DNA from: a virus
Strand: one strand, 5' to 3'
IMG/VR virus record: IMGVR_UViG_3300034072_000850
Location: 1-35,426 of that record
DNA: 35,426 nt
Below, piece after piece: positions 1 to 7,626 of this stretch (the first letter of the stretch is position 1; the number at the start of each line of letters is the position of its first letter). The translations under genes were made by a program, and so were the position numbers. Below the pieces are notes generated by a model, which was given only the letters and a program-made list of their open reading frames with translations, was not told the DNA's origin and searched no databases.

Positions 1-24
1 CATGCGCAGTTCTTCGAAAGCCAT
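1..24 (-). CDS. Start of a further tail-region gene, cut by window edge
   Basis: An ATG at 24-22 on the minus strand opens a frame reading MAFEELRM that runs off the left edge. It begins 1 nt after the stop codon of the gene at 26-331, matching the tight spacing of the whole leftward operon. Only eight residues are visible, so no function can be given. By position it would be one more gene after the lysis cassette. Confidence 0.45.
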
Positions 25-25
25 A

Positions 26-331
26 TCAGCCTCGCTGGATCTTGATGGTCAGGAAGGACGGGTTCGAAGTGTCGAACCACAGTGCCGGCGCATCGGTCTC
101 AGGGGAGCTGGCCTGCACGTAGCTTTCGGCGCGCTTGGCGAGGTCGGATTCCAGCGCGCCGCCTGCATCGGCGATTGCCTCGCCGGTCAGCGGATACGGC
201 GCCCCAAACACCGCCGCTATAGCCCCGGTCTGCCCCCGAGCCGCCATGAGCATCACGGAACGATCCGGCCCCCGCCAGGCCAGTTGTCCGAGGCGCTCCT
301 GCTGGCGCCACATCAGGACAGCAGCGGTCAC
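26..331 (-). CDS. Small phage protein of unknown function
   Basis: A 101-residue protein starting with GTG at 331; the GTGA overlaps the stop of the upstream gene, so translation is probably coupled. The sequence is soluble, with Trp and Arg early and no signal peptide or membrane segment. I do not recognise a family. It follows the spanin genes and a second small gene and is the last complete gene on the left, so it is probably a late gene. A tail-surface or accessory role is only inference from position. Confidence 0.6.
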   Translation of the reverse strand: MTAAVLMWRQQERLGQLAWRGPDRSVMLMAARGQTGAIAAVFGAPYPLTGEAIADAGGALESDLAKRAESYVQASSPETDAPALWFDTSNPSFLTIKIQRG

Positions 332-669
332 GGCGTCACCGTTTCCGAGAGCCGGATCAGGGCGTATTCGGTGACTTCGGTGACGGTGCCGGAAACCGAG
401 ATCATGGCGTCCATGACATAGACCCCGGGCTTCCAGTCCGCAGTGATCGAGCCCGCGACCTCGGCCTTCCAGTACGCCGGTTCAGTCCCTGATTCCGCGA
501 CGTATGTCACCACAGGCACGACCTTGGTGGCGGCACTTTTCGGCGGCGGCTTGTTCGCATCCGCCTCCTTGATCTTCATCGTGACGGTAGCACCGGTATA
601 GCCACCGTCGACATCGACCAGATCGACGCGGATCGGTTCGCCGCGATTGAATGTGAAGGTTGTGGTCAT
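328..669 (-). CDS. Small beta-rich phage protein, unknown function
   Basis: A 113-residue protein beginning MTTTFTFNRGEPIRVDL. Its alternating hydrophobic pattern and many Thr/Val residues suggest a beta-sandwich. It resembles small phage proteins that accompany tail fibres or baseplates, but I cannot name the family. The ATG at 669 overlaps the TGA of the outer-spanin gene (ATGA), and its own stop overlaps the next gene, so it sits in the middle of a coupled series. A structural, tail-associated role is inference. Confidence 0.65.
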   Translation of the reverse strand: MTTTFTFNRGEPIRVDLVDVDGGYTGATVTMKIKEADANKPPPKSAATKVVPVVTYVAESGTEPAYWKAEVAGSITADWKPGVYVMDAMISVSGTVTEVTEYALIRLSETVTP

Positions 670-935
670 TGCGATACCTTCTCAGACCAAGCAGCCACCC
701 CGGCCACCTTGGCAGAACAGTCACCCCACGCCTGACGCAGCGAGAGGATGTAGTTGAACACGAGCAGGTCGCGTGCGGCTTGGGCATCGCGTCCCGGCAG
801 GTCCGGCGCGACAGGCTCGTCGGCACAGGTCAGGAGGTCAGTCGGTGGCTTTGCGAGCGCCACTCTTTCCTGTCCGCAGGCTCCTAAGCCCATCGCCGAG
901 GGGATCAGTGCTACCAGCAGCAATCTCACGCGCAT
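666..935 (-). CDS. Rz1-like outer-membrane spanin lipoprotein
   Basis: An 89-residue protein starting at the ATG at 935, chosen because an AGGAG lies 7 nt upstream. A basic, hydrophobic signal sequence leads to the lipobox LGAC with the lipidated Cys at residue 20. The rest is short and soluble with a second Cys pair (residues 37 and 73 approximately). Its first 98 bases lie inside the 3' end of the inner-spanin gene in another frame, the overlapping Rz/Rz1 layout. In that family the lipoprotein binds the inner spanin across the periplasm and fuses the inner and outer membranes at lysis. The mature part is less Pro-rich than classical Rz1. Confidence 0.75.
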   Translation of the reverse strand: MRVRLLLVALIPSAMGLGACGQERVALAKPPTDLLTCADEPVAPDLPGRDAQAARDLLVFNYILSLRQAWGDCSAKVAGVAAWSEKVSQ

Positions 936-1149
936 CTGCGTTCTCCTGTTCAATTCTGGCGGCTTCGGTGGCGGCGATCTGGCCGGCTACATCGTCGGCG
1001 ACTTGATCCATGCGAGCGGCCTCTGCAGCGTCGTCTGCGCGGGCCTTTTCGACTTGGCCGGATACATAGACCCGCAAGGCGATAAACAGCGCCAGAGCGG
1101 CCCCTAGAGCCAGCAAGGGCGAACGGAAGCGGATGAGCAGCGGGATCAT
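838..1149 (-). CDS. Rz-like inner-membrane spanin
   Basis: A 103-residue protein with one N-terminal membrane helix (about residues 10-30), followed by a charged, Ala/Glu/Asp-rich helical stretch that could form a periplasmic coiled coil. This is the architecture of Rz-type inner spanins. ATG at 1149 overlaps the stop of the holin candidate (ATGA). The 3' third overlaps the lipoprotein gene in a second frame, which supports the pair assignment. Recognition rests on architecture and neighbours, because Rz proteins diverge quickly. Confidence 0.75.
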   Translation of the reverse strand: MIPLLIRFRSPLLALGAALALFIALRVYVSGQVEKARADDAAEAARMDQVADDVAGQIAATEAARIEQENADAREIAAGSTDPLGDGLRSLRTGKSGARKATD

Positions 1150-1385
1150 TGCGCTGCATCCTCTGTCGGGACCGGCTGCGATGGCGGGTTATCGACCGTG
1201 ACGCTCTTGTTTGACGGAATGCGCAGGATACCGATCAGGCCGCCAGTGATCGTGCCCAAACCGAACGTTTCGACCTTGCCGATGATCGCGGGGTATTGTG
1301 AGGCGAACACCAGCGTGCCGATGTAAACGATCAGCAGTGCCAACAGGGTCGCCAGAAACGAGATGATCTGTTCGTGCTGCTTCAT
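1146..1385 (-). CDS. Holin candidate, two membrane helices
   Basis: A 79-residue protein from the ATG at 1385, which overlaps the endolysin stop (ATGA); an in-frame GTG at 1394 is a less likely start. It has two hydrophobic segments (about residues 8-28 and 35-55) and a polar, Pro-rich C-terminal tail ending near TEDAAQ. Size, topology and position between endolysin and spanins fit a class II-type holin that would permeabilise the inner membrane. Holins lack conserved motifs, so this is an inference from architecture. The neighbouring membrane protein at 1957-2292 could instead be the holin or an antiholin. Confidence 0.6.
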   Translation of the reverse strand: MKQHEQIISFLATLLALLIVYIGTLVFASQYPAIIGKVETFGLGTITGGLIGILRIPSNKSVTVDNPPSQPVPTEDAAQ

Positions 1386-1960
1386 GCCAGCCACCCCTTG
1401 ATTACCGCCAGATGCGCCTTGCGATCGTCGAAGCCGTTAAGGCCGCCGTTGATCCGGCGCGTGATGCCTTCGACATCATCACGATCAGCCAGATCATTCA
1501 GCTTGCGGTCGCGCCAATATTCCAAGGCCAGATGCAGGCCGATGGAAGGGTTGGCAGCGATCTCAGGAGCGTTCTCGATGTCGATGCCGATCTTGCGACC
1601 GAACCGGCGATAGTTGGCGCGCCCTGTGATCTGAATAGGTCCACGGCCTTTGTAGCGTTTGCCGTCTCCCGGCTGCGTGTTGCCAAGGTCTGCGCGGCCT
1701 TCATATGCCTGACCGCTGGCGATCTCCTCCATGTAGCGGAACGTGCCGCTTTCATGGACAAGCTGGGCCATGAAGTGCGCAAGCCGAAGCGGGCTTTCCA
1801 TGATGCCGTATGCGGGGAAGTGGACGTTCGCAGCGATTGCCAGCGCGGGCGCACGATCAGCCGAAGCCCCCAGCTTACGGAACAGCGCAGTATAGGTACC
1901 GATGCCTGCGATGCCGTCAGCCGCGACACCAAGGACGGTCTGTAGTTTGGTGACGTTCAC
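1382..1960 (-). CDS. Endolysin, glycoside hydrolase family 19
   Basis: A 192-residue protein that should cut peptidoglycan glycan strands at lysis. The first 30 residues (KLQTVLGVAADGIAGIGTYT) look like a short peptidoglycan-binding-type helix repeat. The GH19 catalytic part follows: HESG at 69-72 with the likely general acid Glu70, a second acid near Glu79, and the family signature KGRGPIQITGRANY at about 104-117. There is no signal peptide, so release would depend on a holin. Translation starts at GTG 1960 with GGGAGG upstream; GTGA overlaps the previous stop. The fold is chitinase-like, but in phages of this type it acts as a lysin. Confidence 0.92.
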   Translation of the reverse strand: MNVTKLQTVLGVAADGIAGIGTYTALFRKLGASADRAPALAIAANVHFPAYGIMESPLRLAHFMAQLVHESGTFRYMEEIASGQAYEGRADLGNTQPGDGKRYKGRGPIQITGRANYRRFGRKIGIDIENAPEIAANPSIGLHLALEYWRDRKLNDLADRDDVEGITRRINGGLNGFDDRKAHLAVIKGWLA

Positions 1961-2292
1961 TGCCCGCCTCCCTGCTTGTGGTAGCCTTCGAGCGAGGTGA
2001 CGCGGCGTTCGAGATCGTCGAAACGGGCGTCCTTGACCGCGCCGGATCCGATGCGCTCATCGAGCCGGACCAATGTCGTCTGCATGTCGCTGACGCTGGT
2101 CACGAGCCAGAACGCCAGCGCCATGATGCCGGCAGTAAGCAGGGCTCCAATTACACCGCCCGCCCACTTCAACATCTCGGGAACCTTCGGCTGCCTAAAT
2201 TCTGGATGTTCCGCCGCGAACTTCACCACGGCAGCCTCAGCCACCTGTTCGGCGATGATGCGGGTCTGGGCTGCGTTGCCGGAATCGGTCAT
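1957..2292 (-). CDS. Membrane-anchored coiled-coil protein, holin-region
   Basis: A 111-residue protein from the ATG at 2292 (an in-frame TTG at 2298 would add two residues). An N-terminal soluble helix (about 1-40) is followed by one strong membrane helix (about 46-70) and a C-terminal amphipathic segment with heptad-like Leu/Val (residues 72-105). It lies directly upstream of the endolysin and overlaps it. The layout resembles small XhlA-like or holin-accessory membrane proteins, but the family is not certain. It is preceded by a 16-codon reading frame with overlapping stop and start. Confidence 0.65.
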   Translation of the reverse strand: MTDSGNAAQTRIIAEQVAEAAVVKFAAEHPEFRQPKVPEMLKWAGGVIGALLTAGIMALAFWLVTSVSDMQTTLVRLDERIGSGAVKDARFDDLERRVTSLEGYHKQGGGQ

Positions 2293-2339
2293 CGGCAAGC
2301 GCCTGAGATTGTGTAGTTAATGACGATCCGAGACGACAT
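2289..2339 (-). CDS. Possible 16-residue leader peptide
   Basis: A short frame reading MSSRIVINYTISGACR starts at ATG 2339 behind an AGGGAAG sequence and ends in a TGA that overlaps the ATG of the following membrane-protein gene (CGATGACC). It is the first start codon after the 13-bp element at 2390-2401 and lies 50 nt from it, as in other copies of that element. It could be a translated leader that couples expression of the lysis genes. It is too short to be sure it is real. Confidence 0.35.
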   Translation of the reverse strand: MSSRIVINYTISGACR

Positions 2340-2389
2340 GGCAGCTTCCCTGAAGTTTAATCAGGGCTGCCTTGGAACCGCTCCTCAGG

Positions 2390-2401
2390 TTACCGCCGTC
2401 A
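2390..2401 (-). promoter_or_regulatory. Copy 1 of the late-gene upstream element
   Basis: The minus strand reads TGACGGCGGTAACC here; the TGA is also the stop codon of the gene at 2399-2680. It matches 12 of 13 positions of the element found at five other leftward gene starts (the leading C is a T). It lies at the head of the lysis cassette. A promoter or operator role is inference. Confidence 0.6.
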
Positions 2402-2680
2402 ATCGTCCTGGGTGCCGTAGTTGATGTAAGCGCGGTGGCAGTGTTGCGGCTTGTCGCCCAGCATCAGGAAGGTGCGATCGATCATGGCGGCGAGAATGAT
2501 GCCCCAGCGCCTTCCATTGAACGCAGCCTCGCCGACAAAGGACGAGGTCATGCGCCGGCCGCTCGGCTTGCTGGCTAAACCAAAGGGATAGAGTACGCCC
2601 TGCCAGATCGTGCAGAGCGCGATGGTGAGCGTCACCAGGACGGCGAAGACGCTTTGTCGGAGGCGGAGGAGGAAGGTCAT
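2399..2680 (-). CDS. Small membrane protein of unknown function
   Basis: A 93-residue protein with one N-terminal hydrophobic helix (about residues 8-30), a basic stretch around residues 38-45, and a moderately hydrophobic segment near residues 57-72. ATG 2680 overlaps the tail-fibre stop (ATGA). I do not recognise a family. Its place between the fibre gene and the lysis cassette would fit a lysis accessory or superinfection-exclusion protein, but nothing in the sequence proves either. Confidence 0.6.
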   Translation of the reverse strand: MTFLLRLRQSVFAVLVTLTIALCTIWQGVLYPFGLASKPSGRRMTSSFVGEAAFNGRRWGIILAAMIDRTFLMLGDKPQHCHRAYINYGTQDD

Positions 2681-3579
2681 GCCGCCTCCAGCGCCATCAA
2701 CCGCTGTTCCTGCGCCGCGATAAGGAACAGGGTTAGCTGATCGACGCGAAGACCGTAGCGGTTGCCTGCTGGTATCGCCGGCACGGCAGGGCTTGCCGGA
2801 GAGATGATCTTGCCGTTCTTGCGGCGCTCCTTCTGCTCAGGAATCCCAAGCGTTTCATCCCATTGATCGAAGCAGAGGAAGGCATAGGGCGTGGCACCCG
2901 GCAGGCCATCTGCGATCGGATCGACCAGGCCTTCGTCGGCCATGATACCCCATACCCGCTGAGCTCGAGCACCGAAGTGGTAGCGGGCAGCGTCACCCTT
3001 TTCGGCCACTGCAGTGAGCCAGCGATAGAACCCGAGCTCGCCTGCGATCCGCTTGGCCGCGCGCAATTCGGCATCGGTCATGGCGCCACGCCATTCTTTT
3101 TCGCGCTCGTCTGAAGTGTTGATCGTTCCGGTAACTGCATAGAACACCGACCAGCGGAACGTCGAAGTGCCCATCGTCTGCGCATTATCTGCGCCAGGCC
3201 GTACAGCACCAATCTCGGTGATCCGAACGCGCTCAACAGGAGCGCTGCCGTTTGCAGTTAGAAAGCTCAAGCTGATCGCATTTGAGCCGTTATTGTACGC
3301 TCGGATCTGGCCGTCGCGGCTGTTCAGCCCGTTGTTGCCGGGGTCGAGAGAGAGGCAGCAGAAGCTGTTGGCCGCGCTGGAGCCATTCGAGAACCGCAAA
3401 TAGACACCGTCACCCGATGCCGTTCCGCCTGCGGAGAAGACACCGTCAGCGCGCTTTGCGAGGAACTGATCGCCGGGGATCTCCACTCCAGCACCCGCCG
3501 AGGTGCGAGCAAGGAATGTGTCGCTGGTTGCTACGCTCGTTTGATTTGCGTAGGCCGCCCAATCCTGTTCGGTCGCCAT
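2677..3579 (-). CDS. Tail fibre with S74 intramolecular chaperone
   Basis: A 300-residue protein. Residues 1-150 are Gly/Ser/Asn/Thr-rich and beta-like, as in fibre shafts. The C-terminal part is a peptidase S74 (endosialidase-type) chaperone: TSDEREKEW near residue 155 carries the expected Ser and Lys of the self-cleaving dyad (S-D-x-x-x-K), followed by HFGARAQRVWGIMADEGL and YGLRVDQLTLFLIAAQEQRL. In this family the chaperone trimerises, helps the fibre fold, then cuts itself off. The short shaft suggests a small receptor-binding tip. It follows the tail-tip genes, as expected for a host-recognition protein. Confidence 0.85.
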   Translation of the reverse strand: MATEQDWAAYANQTSVATSDTFLARTSAGAGVEIPGDQFLAKRADGVFSAGGTASGDGVYLRFSNGSSAANSFCCLSLDPGNNGLNSRDGQIRAYNNGSNAISLSFLTANGSAPVERVRITEIGAVRPGADNAQTMGTSTFRWSVFYAVTGTINTSDEREKEWRGAMTDAELRAAKRIAGELGFYRWLTAVAEKGDAARYHFGARAQRVWGIMADEGLVDPIADGLPGATPYAFLCFDQWDETLGIPEQKERRKNGKIISPASPAVPAIPAGNRYGLRVDQLTLFLIAAQEQRLMALEAA

Positions 3580-3581
3580 GA

Positions 3582-4094
3582 TCAGTCCTCCGTCTCAAGG
3601 CTGGGCCAGCCAGCGGTGACATCAATTGCAAGAAGCTCGGCCATGGTTGAGGCGCTCTCGATCGCGGTGCGCAACTGTCGGGCTCGGTCATGGCAGGCGT
3701 TGACGTGAGCAAGAACCGCCAAGCCCATCGCGAGCATACCGTCCGCATCAAGCGTAGCAGTGCTGTTGTCGAGCATGGTCCAAGTGACGGAGTAGGGCAG
3801 GTTGCTGACCTTCGCGATCAACGCCCCGGTAGCTGCGCCGGTAATGTTGGACCGCGCCTCCGGGTCGCTATCCACCGCACCAACGGGCGTCATGGCACCG
3901 CCATCAATATGCTCATCACGTTGGTCGCGGGCCAGCCCCCAGATGAATAGGCGATTGCCGTCTACCGTGAGTGCTGAGGACCGCAGAACGATCTCGCCTT
4001 CGCCGGCCTGCGCTTCGAAAACATCCTCCTGGCAACTGCCTGATCGCAGTGCTTCGCCAGTGATGGGATTGAAGACGGTGTACGGGACAATCAT
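3582..4094 (-). CDS. DUF4376-type tail-associated protein
   Basis: A 170-residue protein starting at ATG 4094, which has GAGG 5 nt upstream; an earlier GTG at 4100 lies next to that site and is less likely. The first half is beta-rich. The C-terminal part, from the VTWTMLDNSTATLDADGM region to the end, resembles the DUF4376 domain of phage tail-fibre-associated proteins, with a helix holding AHVNACHDRARQLRTAI. It lies between the J-like tail-tip protein and the fibre, so a role in fibre attachment or assembly is likely but not shown. Confidence 0.7.
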   Translation of the reverse strand: MIVPYTVFNPITGEALRSGSCQEDVFEAQAGEGEIVLRSSALTVDGNRLFIWGLARDQRDEHIDGGAMTPVGAVDSDPEARSNITGAATGALIAKVSNLPYSVTWTMLDNSTATLDADGMLAMGLAVLAHVNACHDRARQLRTAIESASTMAELLAIDVTAGWPSLETED

Positions 4095-4096
4095 TG

Positions 4097-7000
4097 TCAC
4101 CTCTTGGTTTCGATGGCGATGAGGGAGCGGTAGGAGATGTCACAGGACCCACCGGTGCCGGTCTGTAGAAACGCCTGCACCTTGTAGGTCCGCGAACCTG
4201 ATGACGGCGTGTCGGTGATGCTGAGGGAGAAGCTGCGGTTCTCGTCCTGGTACGACCAGTTCTCGACTGGTCCGTAGATGACGGTTGCATCGCGCAGGAT
4301 CCGGAACCGCAGGATGTTGTAGATGCCACTAGCGATCTGAGCAGCCTGTCCGTTGAACAGGAGCAGGATCGGTGCGCCGGTTGCGGACACCGTGATGCTT
4401 TGCACATCGACCCAAGAGCCCGAGCTCAGCGCGGCAGCCGATGTGGTATAGGCGTTGCTGGTGACGCTGACGGCATTGGGCTGGATGGCGGGGGTCGGTA
4501 CTTGGTTGCTGGCAACACCGCCACCGGCATTGATGGTGCCGGAAACGTCTCCCGCAGTAATGGTGCCGACCGGTGTGCCAGTGGGAGCGCCAACCGTTGC
4601 ATTGTCCGCAGGCCGCCCCGATCCGGAAACGCCCGCCCAAGACGCAAGGGTCGCCGCCTTGGCCTTGATGTCCTTGTCGAGGTTGTAGAGCGCGGTGTCA
4701 TATGCATCGCGCGCTGAATTGTAGCCCGTACGCGAGACCGGAGTGTCTTGTGAGGTATCGTTCCAGGCGGGTGAGAGGCCCGACAGCAGGCTGTTCCAAC
4801 TGGACCGTGCGGATGCAGCAGCCGTGGTGCTTACGGAAAGTGTTGCAGCAACCGCGGAGAGGGCTGTCCACTTATCGGAAAGCCGCGCATTCTCCGGAAT
4901 GAGCTTGGTGATCTTCTCGTTACGCGAAAGGACGCCATCGCTGGCAAGGTCAGCCAATTTATCGATTGCATCATTCGCCGCGAGGTAAGCCGCATCAGCA
5001 TCCGCTTGAGCTGCGAGGATGGCGGCGACTTCCGACGGCAGAGCGCCATAGGTCGCATTGTCCTGCGGCTTGCCCGAACCTGAGACACCGGCCCAAGTCG
5101 CGATACTGGCAGCCTTGTCCTTGACCGCTCGGTCCAGATCATAAAGCGCACTGTCATAGCCATCCCGCACTGAATTGAACGAGGCGCGGGTGACGAGGGT
5201 ATCCTGCGAGGTATCGCTCCATGCAGGCGACAAGCCAGCAAGGAAGCTGTTCCAAGCCGATCGAGCAGAAGAGGCGGCTGTAGTGCTGACCGAAAGAGAC
5301 GCGGCAATGCCTGAGAGGGCAGTCCACTTATCTTCGAGGCGAGCTACCTCGGGCACCAGCTTTGTGATCTTCTCATTTCGAGTGATCACATTGTCATCTG
5401 CCAGCCCAATTAGCTGGTCGATTGCGTCGTTGGCGCTGTCGTATGCGGCATCGGCCTGCGCGAGGGTATCGCGTAGCACCTGGTTGGCCGAAAGCGTCCA
5501 TCCCAGACGCGGTCGATAACCCGCCAAGGTGACGGCATAGCCAGCGAGCAGGATGCCTCCCTCATTGACGCGCTCGTAGAAGGTGCCGTCGGCTGCAATC
5601 CAAGTATCGCCGACCGAACTCTCGGCAAGGCTGGGCATTGATGGTCCGGTCCATACCTTCCCGCGGGACTGGGCGAGGGCAACGGCATCATTGATGGCTT
5701 CCGTGATCGGAGCCTTGAAGGGATCGTAGGGTGTGGAATCGACCGGCACGACGCCGAACTGCAATGCCGGCGCGACGTAGATCGATGGATCTTCCTCCCG
5801 CAGCAGAAGCGGTACAACACCGTCTTCGCGCAGATTCATCTCGACGACACGGAAGACCTTGTTGACGAAGCCGAGCGGAGCGAATGTCAGGCGGACAATG
5901 CTGTTCTTCTGGACCCGCCAAGCCGTGGCCTGAAACTCCGCCCTGAACGTCCCACTGAACCGTTCCCGATTGAGCCGAAGTGCCGCCAGTCGCTGGGCCT
6001 GCGACACCGACTGCACGGTGGGCAGATTGAAGGTGTCGATGCGGTCGATGCCATCGGGGCTTGTGGTTTGCTGCTGGGGATAGTCGATCTGCTGGTACAG
6101 CGACTGGTTAGAAGGGTCGGTATAGGCACCGCGCACGATGTTGAAGGACTGATCGAGCGGGGTAATGGGCTCCCAGTCGAAAGCACCAAGCACATCGTCT
6201 GTTGTGAAGTCGGCATCGGAAACGAAGGTGTCGTCGCGGAAGATCGTGACCCTGAGCTTGCCGTCAACGTCATCGAGATCGGCGTTCATGCTCGCCTTGA
6301 GCATGTCGGTTACAGTTGTCGGACTGTCACCCTCTGACCAGACGCCGTCACAGCGATATCGCGGTTCGGTACCGCCGCCCGCCTTGGCAACGGTCTCGTC
6401 GCAGATGTTTGCGGCGATGGCGAAGCTTTCGAGGTCGATGCGCTCTTTCGGAATTCCGCGCCCGACACTGAGCTCGCCGTTGATCCGCCAGCCCAGCAGG
6501 TTCCAGAGCAGGGCGAGGGCAGGATTGCGGCAGGCACTGTCGTTCCATTCCCATGTTGCCTGATTGTCGGCCCTGTGGCTGCCTGAACCACCCGGGACAG
6601 TGCTGTCCTTACGCGGGTCGTAGAAGGGAGCGCCCTTGCCACGGATCGTGATGCGTGTCGGAACGGACTGGGCGAACGGGCTCTCAGCCTTCTTGTCGTT
6701 CCCGGTCAGTTTGTAGCGGAGATAGACCCAGGCGCAGCCGGTGTAGCGGCGCGACGATCCCATGCGCGAACTGATGTTCTTGGCATTGGCCGCAGAGCCT
6801 TCGGTATAGCACTCGACGCCGAGGTAGCCGAGGTACTTCGAGGTAATGCCGCCCGTGGTCGACCAGGCCAATTCGTCATCGAACCAGATCTCATCAAACG
6901 ACTGCACCCTGTGGGCAGCTGCGACGATAAACCTGTGGAGGAAGGTCTGATCATCTGTGAATTCTTCGTCACGGATGTCGGTGTTTAGGGCGGTGATGCC

Positions 7001-7228
7001 GACAGCCGATTTGCGCGGTGCCCTAGGATCGATACTCGCACGGAGGCGGTCACCATTTGCAGGGCTGTTCTTCGGACTGGGGGCTCTGGTGAGCAGTGAA
7101 GAGCCGACGCTGGCCCCAACCGCCACGGCAGACAGCAGGGCTGCGCTGATGCCGAGGCTCGCGCCCGCAGTAACAACGGCTGCCGCGATACTGGCCACAG
7201 CGGCCACGATCTTGAGGACCTTGCCCAT
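4097..7228 (-). CDS. J-like tail-tip / host-specificity protein
   Basis: A 1043-residue central tail-tip protein. It begins with a long Ala/Val/Gly-rich hydrophobic segment (residues 5-47) typical of this tail-hub family. Residues 100-520 form the conserved J/TipJ-like hub, with motifs such as SFDEIWFDDELAW and FNIVRGAYTDP. Residues about 592-880 are two tandem copies of a roughly 150-residue helical unit, and the end is a beta-rich domain. In siphophages this protein closes the tail tube and carries fibres. Its start overlaps the peptidase-like protein stop (TAATG), and the gene order matches the GTA-type tail-tip set. Confidence 0.9.
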   Translation of the reverse strand: MGKVLKIVAAVASIAAAVVTAGASLGISAALLSAVAVGASVGSSLLTRAPSPKNSPANGDRLRASIDPRAPRKSAVGITALNTDIRDEEFTDDQTFLHRFIVAAAHRVQSFDEIWFDDELAWSTTGGITSKYLGYLGVECYTEGSAANAKNISSRMGSSRRYTGCAWVYLRYKLTGNDKKAESPFAQSVPTRITIRGKGAPFYDPRKDSTVPGGSGSHRADNQATWEWNDSACRNPALALLWNLLGWRINGELSVGRGIPKERIDLESFAIAANICDETVAKAGGGTEPRYRCDGVWSEGDSPTTVTDMLKASMNADLDDVDGKLRVTIFRDDTFVSDADFTTDDVLGAFDWEPITPLDQSFNIVRGAYTDPSNQSLYQQIDYPQQQTTSPDGIDRIDTFNLPTVQSVSQAQRLAALRLNRERFSGTFRAEFQATAWRVQKNSIVRLTFAPLGFVNKVFRVVEMNLREDGVVPLLLREEDPSIYVAPALQFGVVPVDSTPYDPFKAPITEAINDAVALAQSRGKVWTGPSMPSLAESSVGDTWIAADGTFYERVNEGGILLAGYAVTLAGYRPRLGWTLSANQVLRDTLAQADAAYDSANDAIDQLIGLADDNVITRNEKITKLVPEVARLEDKWTALSGIAASLSVSTTAASSARSAWNSFLAGLSPAWSDTSQDTLVTRASFNSVRDGYDSALYDLDRAVKDKAASIATWAGVSGSGKPQDNATYGALPSEVAAILAAQADADAAYLAANDAIDKLADLASDGVLSRNEKITKLIPENARLSDKWTALSAVAATLSVSTTAAASARSSWNSLLSGLSPAWNDTSQDTPVSRTGYNSARDAYDTALYNLDKDIKAKAATLASWAGVSGSGRPADNATVGAPTGTPVGTITAGDVSGTINAGGGVASNQVPTPAIQPNAVSVTSNAYTTSAAALSSGSWVDVQSITVSATGAPILLLFNGQAAQIASGIYNILRFRILRDATVIYGPVENWSYQDENRSFSLSITDTPSSGSRTYKVQAFLQTGTGGSCDISYRSLIAIETKR
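4590..5455 (-). repeat. Tandem coding duplication in the tail-tip gene
   Basis: Two consecutive units of about 430-450 bp encode near-identical protein segments. Each holds ANDAID(Q/K)L, then R-NEKITKL, KWTALS, SLSVSTTAA, GLSPAW and WAGVSGSG. The unit nearer the start spans about 5040-5455 and the second about 4590-5010. Many synonymous changes separate them, so the duplication is not recent. It probably lengthens a helical stalk in the tail tip. Confidence 0.85.
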
Positions 7229-7626
7229 TAGGCAATCCTCCAGGCATCTTCGAACTGAGCCCGCGGAAGCCGCTCGAAGCCGTCATCACTGAGGAACAGG
7301 GCAAACGGGCCAAGGCAGACGCCAAGCGCACCTTGCGCCCAAACGATGTCGCCGCGTTGGGCAAAGGCGTTCTCGCAGTTCGGGAAGCGTGACCCAAAGG
7401 TTCGGTACAGTGTGCCCTCACCGAGATCGCGAAGTGCCCGTGCAGCACCTTCTCGATCGTCATAGGCACCAACGAACTCAGGGAAGGGGTGCTCACCCGT
7501 CATGGCTTCGACAGTACCGCAACTGAACAGGGCGCAGTCGTTGCTGCCCCACGCGAACTGGTCGCGGCCGGGCGCGCTGAGATAGGCCCCGAGACGCGCC
7601 TCCCAGTCAGGCAGCCTCAACGCCAT
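7228..7626 (-). CDS. NlpC/P60-like tail-tip protein (DUF6950-type)
   Basis: A 132-residue protein starting at ATG 7626, chosen because GGAGG lies 7 nt upstream; the start overlaps the previous stop by 10 bp. The motif SNDCALFSCGTVEAMTG near residues 28-44 resembles the catalytic-Cys helix of NlpC/P60-like peptidases, and GDIVWAQG follows. Phage tail-tip proteins of this size upstream of a J-like gene are often cell-wall peptidases used during DNA entry. I did not place the catalytic His, and the protein is shorter than classical NlpC/P60 enzymes, so activity is uncertain. Confidence 0.75.
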   Translation of the reverse strand: MALRLPDWEARLGAYLSAPGRDQFAWGSNDCALFSCGTVEAMTGEHPFPEFVGAYDDREGAARALRDLGEGTLYRTFGSRFPNCENAFAQRGDIVWAQGALGVCLGPFALFLSDDGFERLPRAQFEDAWRIA

